Shown: piece after piece, positions 6,287-12,661 of the stretch
How positions within the stretch are numbered: position 1 is the stretch's first letter
Layout: every line of letters begins with the position of its first letter
Assembly (NCBI GenBank): GCA_047619485.1
Contig: JBLHKE010000150.1
Coordinates: forward strand, 1-12,661
DNA length: 12,661 nucleotides
Origin: JBLHKE01 sp047619485
GTDB lineage: Bacteria; Verrucomicrobiota; Verrucomicrobiia; Verrucomicrobiales; DEV007
Direction of reading: 5' to 3'
Translations under genes and position numbers: made by a program
Notes under the pieces: generated by a model
Seen by the model: the letters and a program-made list of their open reading frames with translations, nothing else
The model's database searches: none
What the model was told of the DNA's origin: nothing

Positions 6287-7642
6287 TTACACGTCGAGTT
6301 CGGCTCTAGGCTTGCAGTGTTTGAGCAACAACTTGACGATGTCGTCACTGGTGACGCCGGCGGCCTCGGCATTGAAGGTCGTGAGGATGCGGTGGCGAAG
6401 TACCGGGAGCGCGACTTTTTTCACATCTTCGGTGGTGGCGTGGTATCGGCCTTGGAGGATCGCGCGAGCCTTGGCGGCAGTGATCATGTTGATGCCGGCA
6501 CGTGGTCCAGCGCCCCAGGCGACCATCTCCTGGACGAAGTCTGGCGCATCGGGCTGTTTTGGCCGGCTCGCCCGGGCGAGCGTGGCGGCGTACTCGACGA
6601 CGTGGTCGGCGACCGGGACACGTCGGACGATCTGCTGGAGTTTGAGGACATCGTCCGCGTTGAGCGCGGTCTCGATCTTGGCTTTGTAGTTGCCGGTGAC
6701 CTGCTTGATGATCTGCTGCTCCTCTGCCGCGCTCGGGTAGTCGACAATGATATTGAACATGAAGCGATCGAGCTGGGCTTCGGGGAGCGGGTAGGTTCCT
6801 TCCTGTTCGATCGGGTTCTGGGTCGCCAGGACAAAGAACGGTTCGGGTAGGTGGTAGGTCTTGTCGCCGACGGTGACGTGGTGTTCCTGCATCGCCTCGA
6901 GGAGCGCCGCTTGGGTTTTGGGCGGCGTGCGGTTGATCTCGTCGGCGAGCACCAGGTTGGAGAAGATCGGTCCCTGGACGAAACGGAACGAGCGCTTGCC
7001 ACTGCCGTCGTCGTCGAGCACCTCGGTGCCGGTGATGTCGGCCGGCATCAGGTCTGGGGTGAACTGTATGCGTTTGAAGCCGAGGTCGAGTACGTGGCTG
7101 AGGGTGCTGACGAGCAGGGTCTTTGCCAATCCTGGCACGCCCATCAACAGGGCGTGCCCGCGGCAGAAGATCGCGATCAGCATCTGTTCGATGACGTCGT
7201 GCTGGCCCACGATCACCTGCGAGAGTTGGTCGCGCATCCGATCGTAGGCGGCGCTGAGTTCCTCTACGAGTTCCGCATCGCTGGCGGGTTCGGAGCTCGG
7301 CTTCGTCCAGCGCCCGAGCGATTCCTTCACGGCTGGTTCGACTGTCTCGGTGCCCTCGGCGAAATGGAAGCCGATAGTCGAGGTGCCGATGGTGATGAGA
7401 TCGCCGTCCTGCAAGCTGCTGGCCTCGGTCTCGATCTTGTTGAGCAAGGTGCCGTTAGAACTCTGTAAGTCGTAGACCCACCAGTTTCCCTTTTCGAAAA
7501 GGATCATGGCGTGAGAGCTCGATACCTTGGTGTCGAGGATCTGCACGTTGGCAGAGTAGTCGCGGCCGAGCGTTAGCCCTTCCTCTGGGACCTGGTGGGA
7601 TTGCCCCGCATTGGGGCCTTCTTGGAAGTGAATAAACGGCAT
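6287..7642 (-). CDS. MoxR-type AAA+ ATPase with N-terminal FHA domain
   Basis: The 451-residue product is longer than the usual MoxR of about 320-340 because of an N-terminal FHA domain (about 1-95). This has the family residues: GR at 26-27, SSSH at 41-44 and SSNGT at 61-65, which normally bind phospho-threonine peptides. After a linker of about 30 residues comes the AAA+ core: Walker A GVPGLAKT (168-175), Walker B LVLADE (230-235) followed by INRTPPKTQAALLEAMQE, sensor-1 ATQNPIEQEGTYPLPEAQ (273-290) and the arginine-containing LDRF (291-294), then the helical lid domain. MoxR proteins act as ATP-driven chaperones with VWA partners; the next two genes encode such partners. It is the first gene of the operon. 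The ATG follows a C/A-rich leader with no Shine-Dalgarno motif but with a hairpin (7651-7681). Confidence 0.95.
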   Translation of the reverse strand: MPFIHFQEGPNAGQSHQVPEEGLTLGRDYSANVQILDTKVSSSHAMILFEKGNWWVYDLQSSNGTLLNKIETEASSLQDGDLITIGTSTIGFHFAEGTETVEPAVKESLGRWTKPSSEPASDAELVEELSAAYDRMRDQLSQVIVGQHDVIEQMLIAIFCRGHALLMGVPGLAKTLLVSTLSHVLDLGFKRIQFTPDLMPADITGTEVLDDDGSGKRSFRFVQGPIFSNLVLADEINRTPPKTQAALLEAMQEHHVTVGDKTYHLPEPFFVLATQNPIEQEGTYPLPEAQLDRFMFNIIVDYPSAAEEQQIIKQVTGNYKAKIETALNADDVLKLQQIVRRVPVADHVVEYAATLARASRPKQPDAPDFVQEMVAWGAGPRAGINMITAAKARAILQGRYHATTEDVKKVALPVLRHRILTTFNAEAAGVTSDDIVKLLLKHCKPRAELDV

Positions 7643-7650
7643 GGGTTTCG

Positions 7651-7681
7651 GCTGCGGGAAAAATGGTTTCGCCCGCGCAGC
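7651..7681 (-). promoter_or_regulatory. Leader hairpin just before the moxR start
   Basis: GCTGCGGG (7651-7658) pairs with CCCGC plus AGC (7672-7676 and 7679-7681), with a 2-nt bulge. In the minus-strand transcript the stem ends 8 nt before the start codon, so it could hinder or position ribosomes. It lies in the 69-bp gap between divergent genes, where promoters for both directions should also be. No convincing -35/-10 pair was seen. Confidence 0.35.
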
Positions 7682-7711
7682 TAATCAACTAGCTTCTTGG
7701 CACTGATGGCA

Positions 7712-9013
7712 ATGAAATTCCCAAACCGTTCCTCCCGCTACCTTTTGTGGGCATGGATGCTCGGCGCGCTCTGTGCGAGCGATTCGCTGGGGCAGGATAA
7801 AAAAGGCACCGATCCCGGGGTAAAATTCCATTCGGTGAAGTTTTACGAACACGGGGCAGGGGATGCGGCTCGGCCGGGCGGCGGTGCGCCTGGGAGTGAT
7901 GGCGACGATTACGCGAGCAACTTCCCGCTCAGTTCGACGCGCCATGTCGCCGGTCAGATCGTGTTTGAAAACCTCCGTCATGGCGAGAAGGCGTCCGAGT
8001 ACGAAGTGGTGGTTGCGCTTTACTCCTACGACAACCAGTTAATCCACGCGAACAAGAGGAAGCTGGTGGTGCCGTCGGAGTGGAAGTTCGCGTGGGTTTC
8101 GCAGGGCTATGGTTGGGAACAGCCGGGGCGCTGGTCGGTGGGCACCTACCGGGTGAAGGTGTGGTTGGGGAAGGAGAAGGTTGGTGACGCGGCGTTCTAC
8201 ATCAAGGATGACGCGGAGACCCTCGCGCCGGGGATCGCGGAGATGTCGGTGAGGGACGTGCAGTTTTATGAGGGTGGGGGATTTTTCCGACCCGGGCCGG
8301 CCGAGGAGGCATCGACGACTTTTGCCCGCAGCAAGGCACGGCGGATTTACTGGGTATTGGGCGGTGTGAACAAGCTACACGGCAAGCGCGTGCAGCGGCC
8401 GAATATCGTTGGTTACTACTATCGCCCCGATGGGACATTGTTAGGAGAAGCACCGAACCGGTTCCTAGTTCCGCCCGAGGTAAAAGACGTGACCTTGGTC
8501 GAGGGCTTGGGTTGGGCGACGCCCGGTAGCTGGGAGCCTGGGAAATACCGTTTCGAGCTCGAGCAGGATCACCGGGTTGTCGCCGAGAAGAGTTTCGAGA
8601 TCACCGACCCGTTTTTAAGGCCACGTGAGCGCCCGCAGGTCATTCATTACGGGATCATCAATGCGGGGGTGTTTGCTGGAAGTGAAACACCTCCGGTGGA
8701 TGAGATCGGGCGTGGGTATGCGACGGAGTTCTCTGCCGCAGAAACCGATGTGCTCTGGGCGGAACTCGTCGTGGTGAACAATCCGAACCAACGCGGCGCG
8801 CACTCGCACAAGCTCAGCTGGCAGTGCTTGCGCCCCGACGGTTCGCTCCTATCGGAGACCGAGACAGACTTTACGATTCAGCCGCAGTGGAAAACCGCGC
8901 GGCAGAGCGTTCCTTTCGCGGGAACTGGCGAGTGGCAGCCAGGAGCCTACAAGATCCGTCTGGTGATCGATGGCAAGCTGGCGCGCGTGTTGCGTTTTGA
9001 GATTGGCGAGTAG
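7712..9013 (+). CDS. Exported protein of three repeated beta-rich modules, function unknown
   Basis: I do not recognise a named family. The ATG at 7712 gives 433 residues with a signal peptide (MKFPNRSSRY, then LLWAWMLGALCAS; cut near residue 27). ATG 7706 or TTG 7697 would only lengthen the N-terminus. The mature part contains three diverged copies of a module of about 125 residues (about 37-164, 177-297 and 308-431). Each opens with a short strand containing V.FY or similar, and closes with a conserved tail: W...GW..PGRWSVGTYRVKVWLG (1), GLGWATPGSWEPGKYRFELEQ (2), GTGEWQPGAYKIRLVIDG (3), followed by a final strand AFYI, SFEI or RFEI. Modules 2 and 3 share YRPDGTLL / LRPDGSLL. The pattern suggests immunoglobulin-like beta-sandwiches in the periplasm or at the surface. 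It is divergent from moxR and is followed by the SGNH-like gene. Confidence 0.8.
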   Translation: MKFPNRSSRYLLWAWMLGALCASDSLGQDKKGTDPGVKFHSVKFYEHGAGDAARPGGGAPGSDGDDYASNFPLSSTRHVAGQIVFENLRHGEKASEYEVVVALYSYDNQLIHANKRKLVVPSEWKFAWVSQGYGWEQPGRWSVGTYRVKVWLGKEKVGDAAFYIKDDAETLAPGIAEMSVRDVQFYEGGGFFRPGPAEEASTTFARSKARRIYWVLGGVNKLHGKRVQRPNIVGYYYRPDGTLLGEAPNRFLVPPEVKDVTLVEGLGWATPGSWEPGKYRFELEQDHRVVAEKSFEITDPFLRPRERPQVIHYGIINAGVFAGSETPPVDEIGRGYATEFSAAETDVLWAELVVVNNPNQRGAHSHKLSWQCLRPDGSLLSETETDFTIQPQWKTARQSVPFAGTGEWQPGAYKIRLVIDGKLARVLRFEIGE

Positions 9014-9081
9014 CCGGATGACACAGTTGGGTGGGGCGTTCCTCGCTTGACCTTCTGGTAACGAATTCGCAGGCTGGCTGC

Positions 9082-10194
9082 GTGCGCTACTTGAAACTCC
9101 TGATCTATTTTTCGCTAGCGATGGCTGCCCTACTATTAGTGGTGGAAGTCGTCGTCCGCCTCGTTGCGCCGCAGCCGCTGGATCCGGGGATCTCGCTCGT
9201 CATCGAGAACGACATCGCAGGTCTGCAGCCGAAAATCGAATTCGAGATCGATGCGAATAAAATCCGCGGGTTCAATTCCTCCAAGGCGAAACCGGAGGGG
9301 ACGGTGAGGATTTTGTGCGTAGGTGGCTCGGCGACTTCGACGATGTTGCAGGGCGCGGGGGACACGTGGTGGGGGGCGCTGGGTGCGTCCCTAGAGAAAT
9401 CGGTCGGCAGACCGGTGCAGGTCGGGTGCTTGATCACAAGCCGTGCGGAAGACATCATCGGCGGGGCGCAGTGGGCAGATCATATTTTAGAGACCGTTGA
9501 TGGCATCGATCTCGTCATCGCGATGTACGGCCACAGGGAGGTGCTCAGCCCGGACATGGAGTTTTCGTTCGATCCCGAATCTGTAGAACAGATCCAATTC
9601 GGCGGGGGAGGGAGCTTCATGCGTGGCGTGGCGAAGTCGTCCCACCTGGTGCGCGTCGTGCGCAATTGGCACGTTCGATCGAAACGGGCGAAGCGGCCGA
9701 ACCAGGTCAGCGAGCCCAATTTTATCCGCGACCGCCTAACCGCCGCAGGGGTAGGTTACCGGAGCCTGACGGCAACGACTTCTCGCCCGCCGCGGCAAAG
9801 CGATCCGATCGCTGCCTACCTGCACGGCCTCGGGATGTTCATCGAGGCGACGCAAAGCCATGGCGTCGGCCTGCTAGTGGTGGGCGAGCCGACGGTTTTC
9901 GATTCGGCCATTCCGAGTCAGGACGCGGCGGAGACGCTCACGACTGCGGTGCGGGTCGGTCCCGGCGAGCGAGATTTTGCCCGTCCGATGCCCGATTGGG
10001 TGCACCACGAACTCGGGCGTTACTACACTGCGGGGAAACAGCTCTGCGATGGGGCTGCGGTCGAATTCATCAATCTGCACGGTGTGATTCTGCCCAGTCG
10101 TGAGAACTTCGTCGGCGAGGCATTGTTGACCGATCATGGTGCTCAGACGGTCGCGAATCAACTGCTCCCCGCCGCTAGGCGTAGATTGCAGTGA
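9082..10194 (+). CDS. Membrane-anchored SGNH/GDSL-hydrolase-like protein
   Basis: From GTG 9082 the product has 370 residues. It begins with a single membrane anchor (LKLLIYFSLAMAALLLVVEVVVRLV, positions about 4-28) and a periplasmic domain. An SGNH-like block I is visible, VRILCVGGSATST (75-87), with the candidate nucleophile Ser83. Then come TWWGALGA, a GCLITSRAED strand-turn (116-124), DLVIAMYGH (143-151) in the place of the GxND block, and a C-terminal LTDHGAQTVANQL in which Asp351/His352 could complete the catalytic set. Family members deacylate or modify polysaccharides and lipids, often O-acetyl groups. The block III Asn is not evident and the Asp-His spacing is tighter than usual, so activity is uncertain. 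An earlier GTG at 9031 would add 17 residues before the anchor, which is less likely. It lies 68 bp after the preceding gene, on the same strand. Confidence 0.7.
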   Translation: MRYLKLLIYFSLAMAALLLVVEVVVRLVAPQPLDPGISLVIENDIAGLQPKIEFEIDANKIRGFNSSKAKPEGTVRILCVGGSATSTMLQGAGDTWWGALGASLEKSVGRPVQVGCLITSRAEDIIGGAQWADHILETVDGIDLVIAMYGHREVLSPDMEFSFDPESVEQIQFGGGGSFMRGVAKSSHLVRVVRNWHVRSKRAKRPNQVSEPNFIRDRLTAAGVGYRSLTATTSRPPRQSDPIAAYLHGLGMFIEATQSHGVGLLVVGEPTVFDSAIPSQDAAETLTTAVRVGPGERDFARPMPDWVHHELGRYYTAGKQLCDGAAVEFINLHGVILPSRENFVGEALLTDHGAQTVANQLLPAARRRLQ

Positions 10195-10243
10195 TCTTGG
10201 TAGAAATTTGCAACTAACGATCCGATAGATTGGTCCAAAACAA

Positions 10244-10272
10244 TTGATTTTCGCGAAAGGTAATGCTAGACA
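10244..10272 (+). promoter_or_regulatory. Candidate promoter of the exbB-exbD operon
   Basis: TTGATT (10244-10249) and TAGACA (10267-10272) are separated by 17 nt. The -35 matches well, the -10 only partly (TAxAxx). It is placed to give a leader of roughly 90 nt before the exbB start. The local AT-richness supports a promoter in this 174-bp gap. Confidence 0.42.
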
Positions 10273-10280
10273 GGGACGCG

Positions 10281-10321
10281 TGTTCTCGGTCTACTACCTA
10301 GCCAAGAAACCAACGAGAACA
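10281..10321 (+). promoter_or_regulatory. 8-bp inverted repeat in the exbB leader
   Basis: TGTTCTCG (10281-10288) and CGAGAACA (10314-10321) are exact reverse complements with a 25-nt spacer. They lie just downstream of the candidate promoter. They could be paired operator half-sites or a leader stem-loop. No further evidence separates the two. Confidence 0.4.
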
Positions 10322-10368
10322 GTTTCTCACTAATTAACCGACATCTCAAAACCACCCATCCACTCGAT

Positions 10369-11190
10369 ATGACGCAAAATTCCCCGTTGCAACCGGCGAC
10401 CGCTCGCCGCCGGTTCGCCCCTATATTCATTGTTCTCGGAGTCCTGTTAGTGACGATCTTCATCATGCCCGACTTGTTCGCACAGGACGGCGACGCCGAT
10501 GCACCGGCCAAGAAGACTGGCCTGAGCTACATCAAAGATGCTGGGCTCTGGATGGTGCCGCTCGGAATCTGCTCGATGGCGACCATCGCCCTCGTCGTCT
10601 ACAACTTCATGCAGCTCACCACGACAAAGTTCGCTCCCGTCGAACTGAGAATGGCGCTGCTCGACCACATGCAGAATTGCCGTGTGCGCTCTGCGATCGA
10701 GGTGTCCTCGACCAGCCCGACCTACCTTGGCCGGATGAGTTCCACTTCGCTGCCCCACGTGGATGCGACCGAGCCGGAGACGCTCGGGCGCGAAGCAGTG
10801 GAAGATGCGATGGCGGAGTTCACCATCCGTGAGAATGCTGGTCACATGACTTGGATCAGCTACCTCGGCCTGCTCGGTCAGATTGCTCCGATGCTCGGAC
10901 TGCTCGGAACTGTCGTCGGTATGTTGGGTGCGTTCTCGACGCTCTCGGTTTCCGGTGGTGCCGACCCATCCGCACTCGCTGGTGACATCGGTCTCGCCAT
11001 GGTCACGACCGCTTCGGGTCTGATCATCGCTATCCCGGCTGTGTTCTTTTTCTTCTTCTTCAAGAACCGTCTCAACAAGATGGTCGCTGACTGCCACCTC
11101 GCTGCTTCCGACATGATGGACGCCAGCATCGCGGCAGTGAACGCTGACCAGCAGATGGCGAAGGTTCCTGAAGGCCTCCAGCCGGGCTAG
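10369..11190 (+). CDS. MotA/TolQ/ExbB-family proton channel protein
   Basis: The 273-residue protein has a hydrophobic N-terminal helix ending in LFAQDGD (about 16-39), probably a signal peptide. Such an extension is common in this family outside Proteobacteria. The channel core follows: a membrane helix at about 57-80 (AGLWMVPLGICSMATIALVVYNF), a cytoplasmic region (about 85-160), then two long helices. The first carries LGLLGQIAPMLGLLGTVVGM (166-185) with Thr181, and the second IGLAMVTTASGLIIAIPAVFFF (207-228) with Thr213/Thr214; these polar residues line the proton path in ExbB/TolQ. The protein pairs with ExbD/TolR subunits to convert the proton gradient into mechanical work across the envelope. 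The next genes encode three such partners. The ATG has no Shine-Dalgarno motif. Whether the machine serves TonB- or Tol-type work cannot be told here. Confidence 0.93.
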   Translation: MTQNSPLQPATARRRFAPIFIVLGVLLVTIFIMPDLFAQDGDADAPAKKTGLSYIKDAGLWMVPLGICSMATIALVVYNFMQLTTTKFAPVELRMALLDHMQNCRVRSAIEVSSTSPTYLGRMSSTSLPHVDATEPETLGREAVEDAMAEFTIRENAGHMTWISYLGLLGQIAPMLGLLGTVVGMLGAFSTLSVSGGADPSALAGDIGLAMVTTASGLIIAIPAVFFFFFFKNRLNKMVADCHLAASDMMDASIAAVNADQQMAKVPEGLQPG

Positions 11191-11194
11191 TGGC

Positions 11195-11242
11195 AACCAG
11201 CCGCTCGCTCCAGGGTGGTTGGTATTTTGGAGGAACTCCTCC
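11195..11242 (+). terminator. Two hairpins in the exbB-exbD gap, possible attenuator
   Basis: The 142-nt gap contains an imperfect stem, AACCAGCC (11195-11202) with GGGTGGTT (11213-11220; one mismatch), followed by GTATTTT, which is a short T-rich tail. A second hairpin is GGAGGA-AC-TCCTCC (11229-11242). The first could act as a partial terminator, lowering ExbD relative to ExbB. The strength is modest and no long T-tract is present. Confidence 0.33.
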
Positions 11243-11332
11243 GTGTGCTTGCCAGCCCTTCCGGTCAGATTGTTCCCGACTGTGAGCTGGTGGTGATTCG
11301 TTAGGAGAGAAATCTAAACCCCCAAGACTACA

Positions 11333-11809
11333 ATGGCCTCAAACAAGCTCGCAGCCGCTCAGTCCGCTCCGCAGGACGCAATGAAGATGGACATGTCGCC
11401 GATGATCGACATGGTTTTCCTCCTCCTCATTTTCTTCATGATCGCCTCGCAGATGATCACGGTGAAGATGGATCCCGAGGTTTTGCCACCGGTTGCTGAT
11501 CTCGCCGTTACCGGAAAAATTTTTAAAGGACGATTCGTGGTCAACGTCTACCAAGACGGCACCTTCAAGGACGTCAACTTTGAACCGATTACTGAAGATC
11601 AAATCACCGAGCGCATCCGCAAGGTGGCCGAACAGTTGAAGAACACGGATACTCCTGCCAAATTGCATCTCCGCGCTGACCGTCTTGCCCCGGTTCTCTC
11701 GATCAAAAAAGTCACCAAGGCTGCTGGCGCTGGTGGTGTGAACACCGTCATCTTTAGTTCGTATTCGACGTCTAGAGGTGATCCGACTCGACCTTCTGAG
11801 AAAGATTAG
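11333..11809 (+). CDS. ExbD/TolR-family subunit, first of three
   Basis: The 158-residue protein has the ExbD layout: a short cytoplasmic N-terminus, a single membrane helix with the proton-carrying Asp at 26 (MSPMIDMVFLLLIFFMIASQM, about 21-41), and a periplasmic domain with the FVVNVYQDGTF strand and KLHLRADRLAPVLSIKKV near 110-127. This copy differs from the next two: MSPMID replaces DISSLID, and the periplasmic domain has no close match to theirs. It lies 142 nt after exbB, far more than the other gaps, and may therefore be the more ancient or independently regulated partner. The ATG is preceded by AAACCCCCAAGACTACA rather than a Shine-Dalgarno sequence; a GGAG motif lies about 30 nt too far upstream to serve it. 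Confidence 0.92.
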   Translation: MASNKLAAAQSAPQDAMKMDMSPMIDMVFLLLIFFMIASQMITVKMDPEVLPPVADLAVTGKIFKGRFVVNVYQDGTFKDVNFEPITEDQITERIRKVAEQLKNTDTPAKLHLRADRLAPVLSIKKVTKAAGAGGVNTVIFSSYSTSRGDPTRPSEKD

Positions 11810-11859
11810 GTCGTTCTTGGTGGTTCGCATCCCCTCCAAACCCCAGACGCGATACAGCC

Positions 11860-12318
11860 ATGCTAAAACTTAGAAAACCCCGCCACGAGAAACATAGCGA
11901 TCCCGAGCTAGATATCTCTTCCCTGATCGATGTCAGCTTCCTGCTGCTCATCTTCTTCCTTGTCACCTCGACCTTGCTGAAGCGTGAGTCGGATCTGGCG
12001 ATGAAGTTGCCTACCCCAGGCGAGGGCGTCGATCCGACCGAAGCTCTCCAGATCGCCATTGCTGGCGATGGGCGAATCACCATCGGTGGCCAGGAGATGG
12101 CTGGCCCTTCCGACCAGGGAGTGGCCTCCCAGATCACCGAGGTACGCAATCAGCTAACAGAACACAGAAAGCGTGCCGAACTCTTCGGCGACCAGCCGTT
12201 CGTCAGCCTGCGCGCCTCCGACGAAGCCAACACCCAGCGTTTTGTCGACGTGCTCAATGCGCTCGCCTACGCAGGGATTGATCGCATCGCCTTGCAGGAC
12301 GACCTTGCCGCGAACTAA
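11860..12318 (+). CDS. ExbD/TolR-family subunit, second of three
   Basis: This 152-residue protein has a charged N-terminus, then DPELDISSLIDVSFLLLIFF with the conserved membrane Asp at 24, and a helix ending at about 40. The periplasmic domain shows LQIAIAGDGRITIGGQEM (about 63-80) and FVSLRASDEANTQRFVDVLNALAYAGIDRIAL (about 115-146), the usual two-strand plus helix ExbD fold. It lies 50 nt after the first ExbD gene and is a close paralogue of the third. It would dimerise with itself or another ExbD inside the ExbB pentamer. There is no Shine-Dalgarno motif before the ATG. Confidence 0.94.
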   Translation: MLKLRKPRHEKHSDPELDISSLIDVSFLLLIFFLVTSTLLKRESDLAMKLPTPGEGVDPTEALQIAIAGDGRITIGGQEMAGPSDQGVASQITEVRNQLTEHRKRAELFGDQPFVSLRASDEANTQRFVDVLNALAYAGIDRIALQDDLAAN

Positions 12319-12360
12319 TACCACTCCCCAAATCCCCAACTAGACAACACCTCTACTACC

Positions 12361-12661
12361 ATGGCACGCAGATCACGCATAAATCTCGATGACGATGAAG
12401 ATCCGGAACTCGACATCTCGTCCCTGATTGACGTCAGTTTCCTCCTCCTGATTTACTTCATCGTCACCTCGACCTTGCAGAAGCGCGAGACCGATCTGAG
12501 CATCACACTGCCGAGCACGGTGCCGACGGACAGCACCGACCCGGTCGATCCGCTCGCCATCAAGATTGCCATGGATGGCACCATCACCGTTGATGACATC
12601 GTGTTGGAAGAAGCTGGAAAAGACGGAGTGGCCAGCAAGGTGATGACGCTGCGCACCCGCC
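12361..12661 (+). CDS. ExbD/TolR-family subunit, third of three (3' end outside window)
   Basis: The frame from ATG 12361 stays open to the window edge, giving 100 residues and no stop. It reads MARRSRINLDDDED followed by PELDISSLIDVSFLLLIYF with the membrane Asp at 24, then TSTLQKRETDLSITLPS and AIKIAMDGTITVDDIVL. It is close to the second ExbD across residues 14-45, and the DNA there keeps stretches such as GTCACCTCGACCTTGC unchanged, pointing to a tandem duplication. The N-terminus is more acidic than its neighbour's, and the periplasmic part has diverged. The gap from the previous gene is 42 nt. About 45-60 residues should lie beyond the edge. Confidence 0.93.
   Translation, partial: MARRSRINLDDDEDPELDISSLIDVSFLLLIYFIVTSTLQKRETDLSITLPSTVPTDSTDPVDPLAIKIAMDGTITVDDIVLEEAGKDGVASKVMTLRTR

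Noticed and set aside
6250..6372. 41-codon N-terminal extension of the DUF58 gene
   Set aside because: It overlaps the end of moxR, is low in complexity (many Ser/Thr/Pro), and removes the regular 37-nt spacing.
6851..7468. 205-residue plus-strand frame opposite moxR, and similar frames at 6248-6850
   Set aside because: Both are antisense to a strongly recognised ATPase and arise from its codon bias.
9031..9081. GTG at 9031 as start of the SGNH-like gene
   Set aside because: It would add 17 unlikely residues before the membrane anchor; GTG 9082 gives a standard N-terminal anchor. Not fully excluded.
10447..11196. 249-residue minus-strand frame opposite exbB
   Set aside because: It is an antisense shadow of a clear membrane protein; its composition (His/Arg/Glu rich) reflects reversed codons.

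Overview
The window looks like chromosomal DNA of a member of the Verrucomicrobiota, perhaps Verrucomicrobiales. This is inferred from gene content and style, not from a marker gene. It has moderately high GC, a secreted PQQ-like propeller with a WPGLRGPNQDG-type start, a MoxR/DUF58/BatA cluster, an ExbB with an N-terminal signal-like helix followed by serial ExbD genes, and C/A-rich leaders with no Shine-Dalgarno sequence. No mobile element, CRISPR array or rRNA gene was seen.

Layout. Positions 3-419 hold the C-terminal half of a LysR-type regulator. A gene-poor stretch of about 1.1 kb follows. It contains a selenocysteine tRNA-like gene on the minus strand (586-680) with its own promoter-like sequence, a tandem 11-bp repeat, several inverted repeats, a doubtful 66-residue ORF (969-1169) and a repeat-rich non-coding patch (1170-1548). 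From 7642 down to 1549 runs a four-gene minus-strand operon: an FHA-MoxR AAA+ ATPase, a DUF58 protein, a large membrane-anchored BatA/VWA protein and an exported PQQ-like beta-propeller. Divergent from it are two plus-strand genes: an exported protein built of three repeated beta-rich modules (7712-9013) and a membrane-anchored SGNH-hydrolase-like protein (9082-10194). A candidate promoter and a leader inverted repeat then precede an ExbB/TolQ proton-channel gene and three consecutive ExbD/TolR genes, the last cut by the window edge.

How the genes work together. MoxR ATPases with DUF58 and VWA/BatA proteins are a recurrent set thought to act in chaperoning or maturation of envelope or metal-binding complexes. 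The FHA domain here suggests phospho-threonine input, and the propeller may be a periplasmic scaffold or partner. The ExbB-ExbD genes would form a proton-motive-force-driven inner-membrane motor for TonB- or Tol-type energy transduction. The two genes between the clusters look like envelope proteins, but their roles cannot be assigned from sequence.

Points most worth a second look: the tRNA-Sec candidate whose anticodon and variable arms pair well while its acceptor, D and T stems carry pyrimidine mismatches; two exactly 37-nt intercistronic spacers in the minus-strand operon, each beginning one nucleotide after the stop with a GC hairpin; the three-module exported protein; one ExbB with three ExbDs; and the uniform lack of Shine-Dalgarno motifs.
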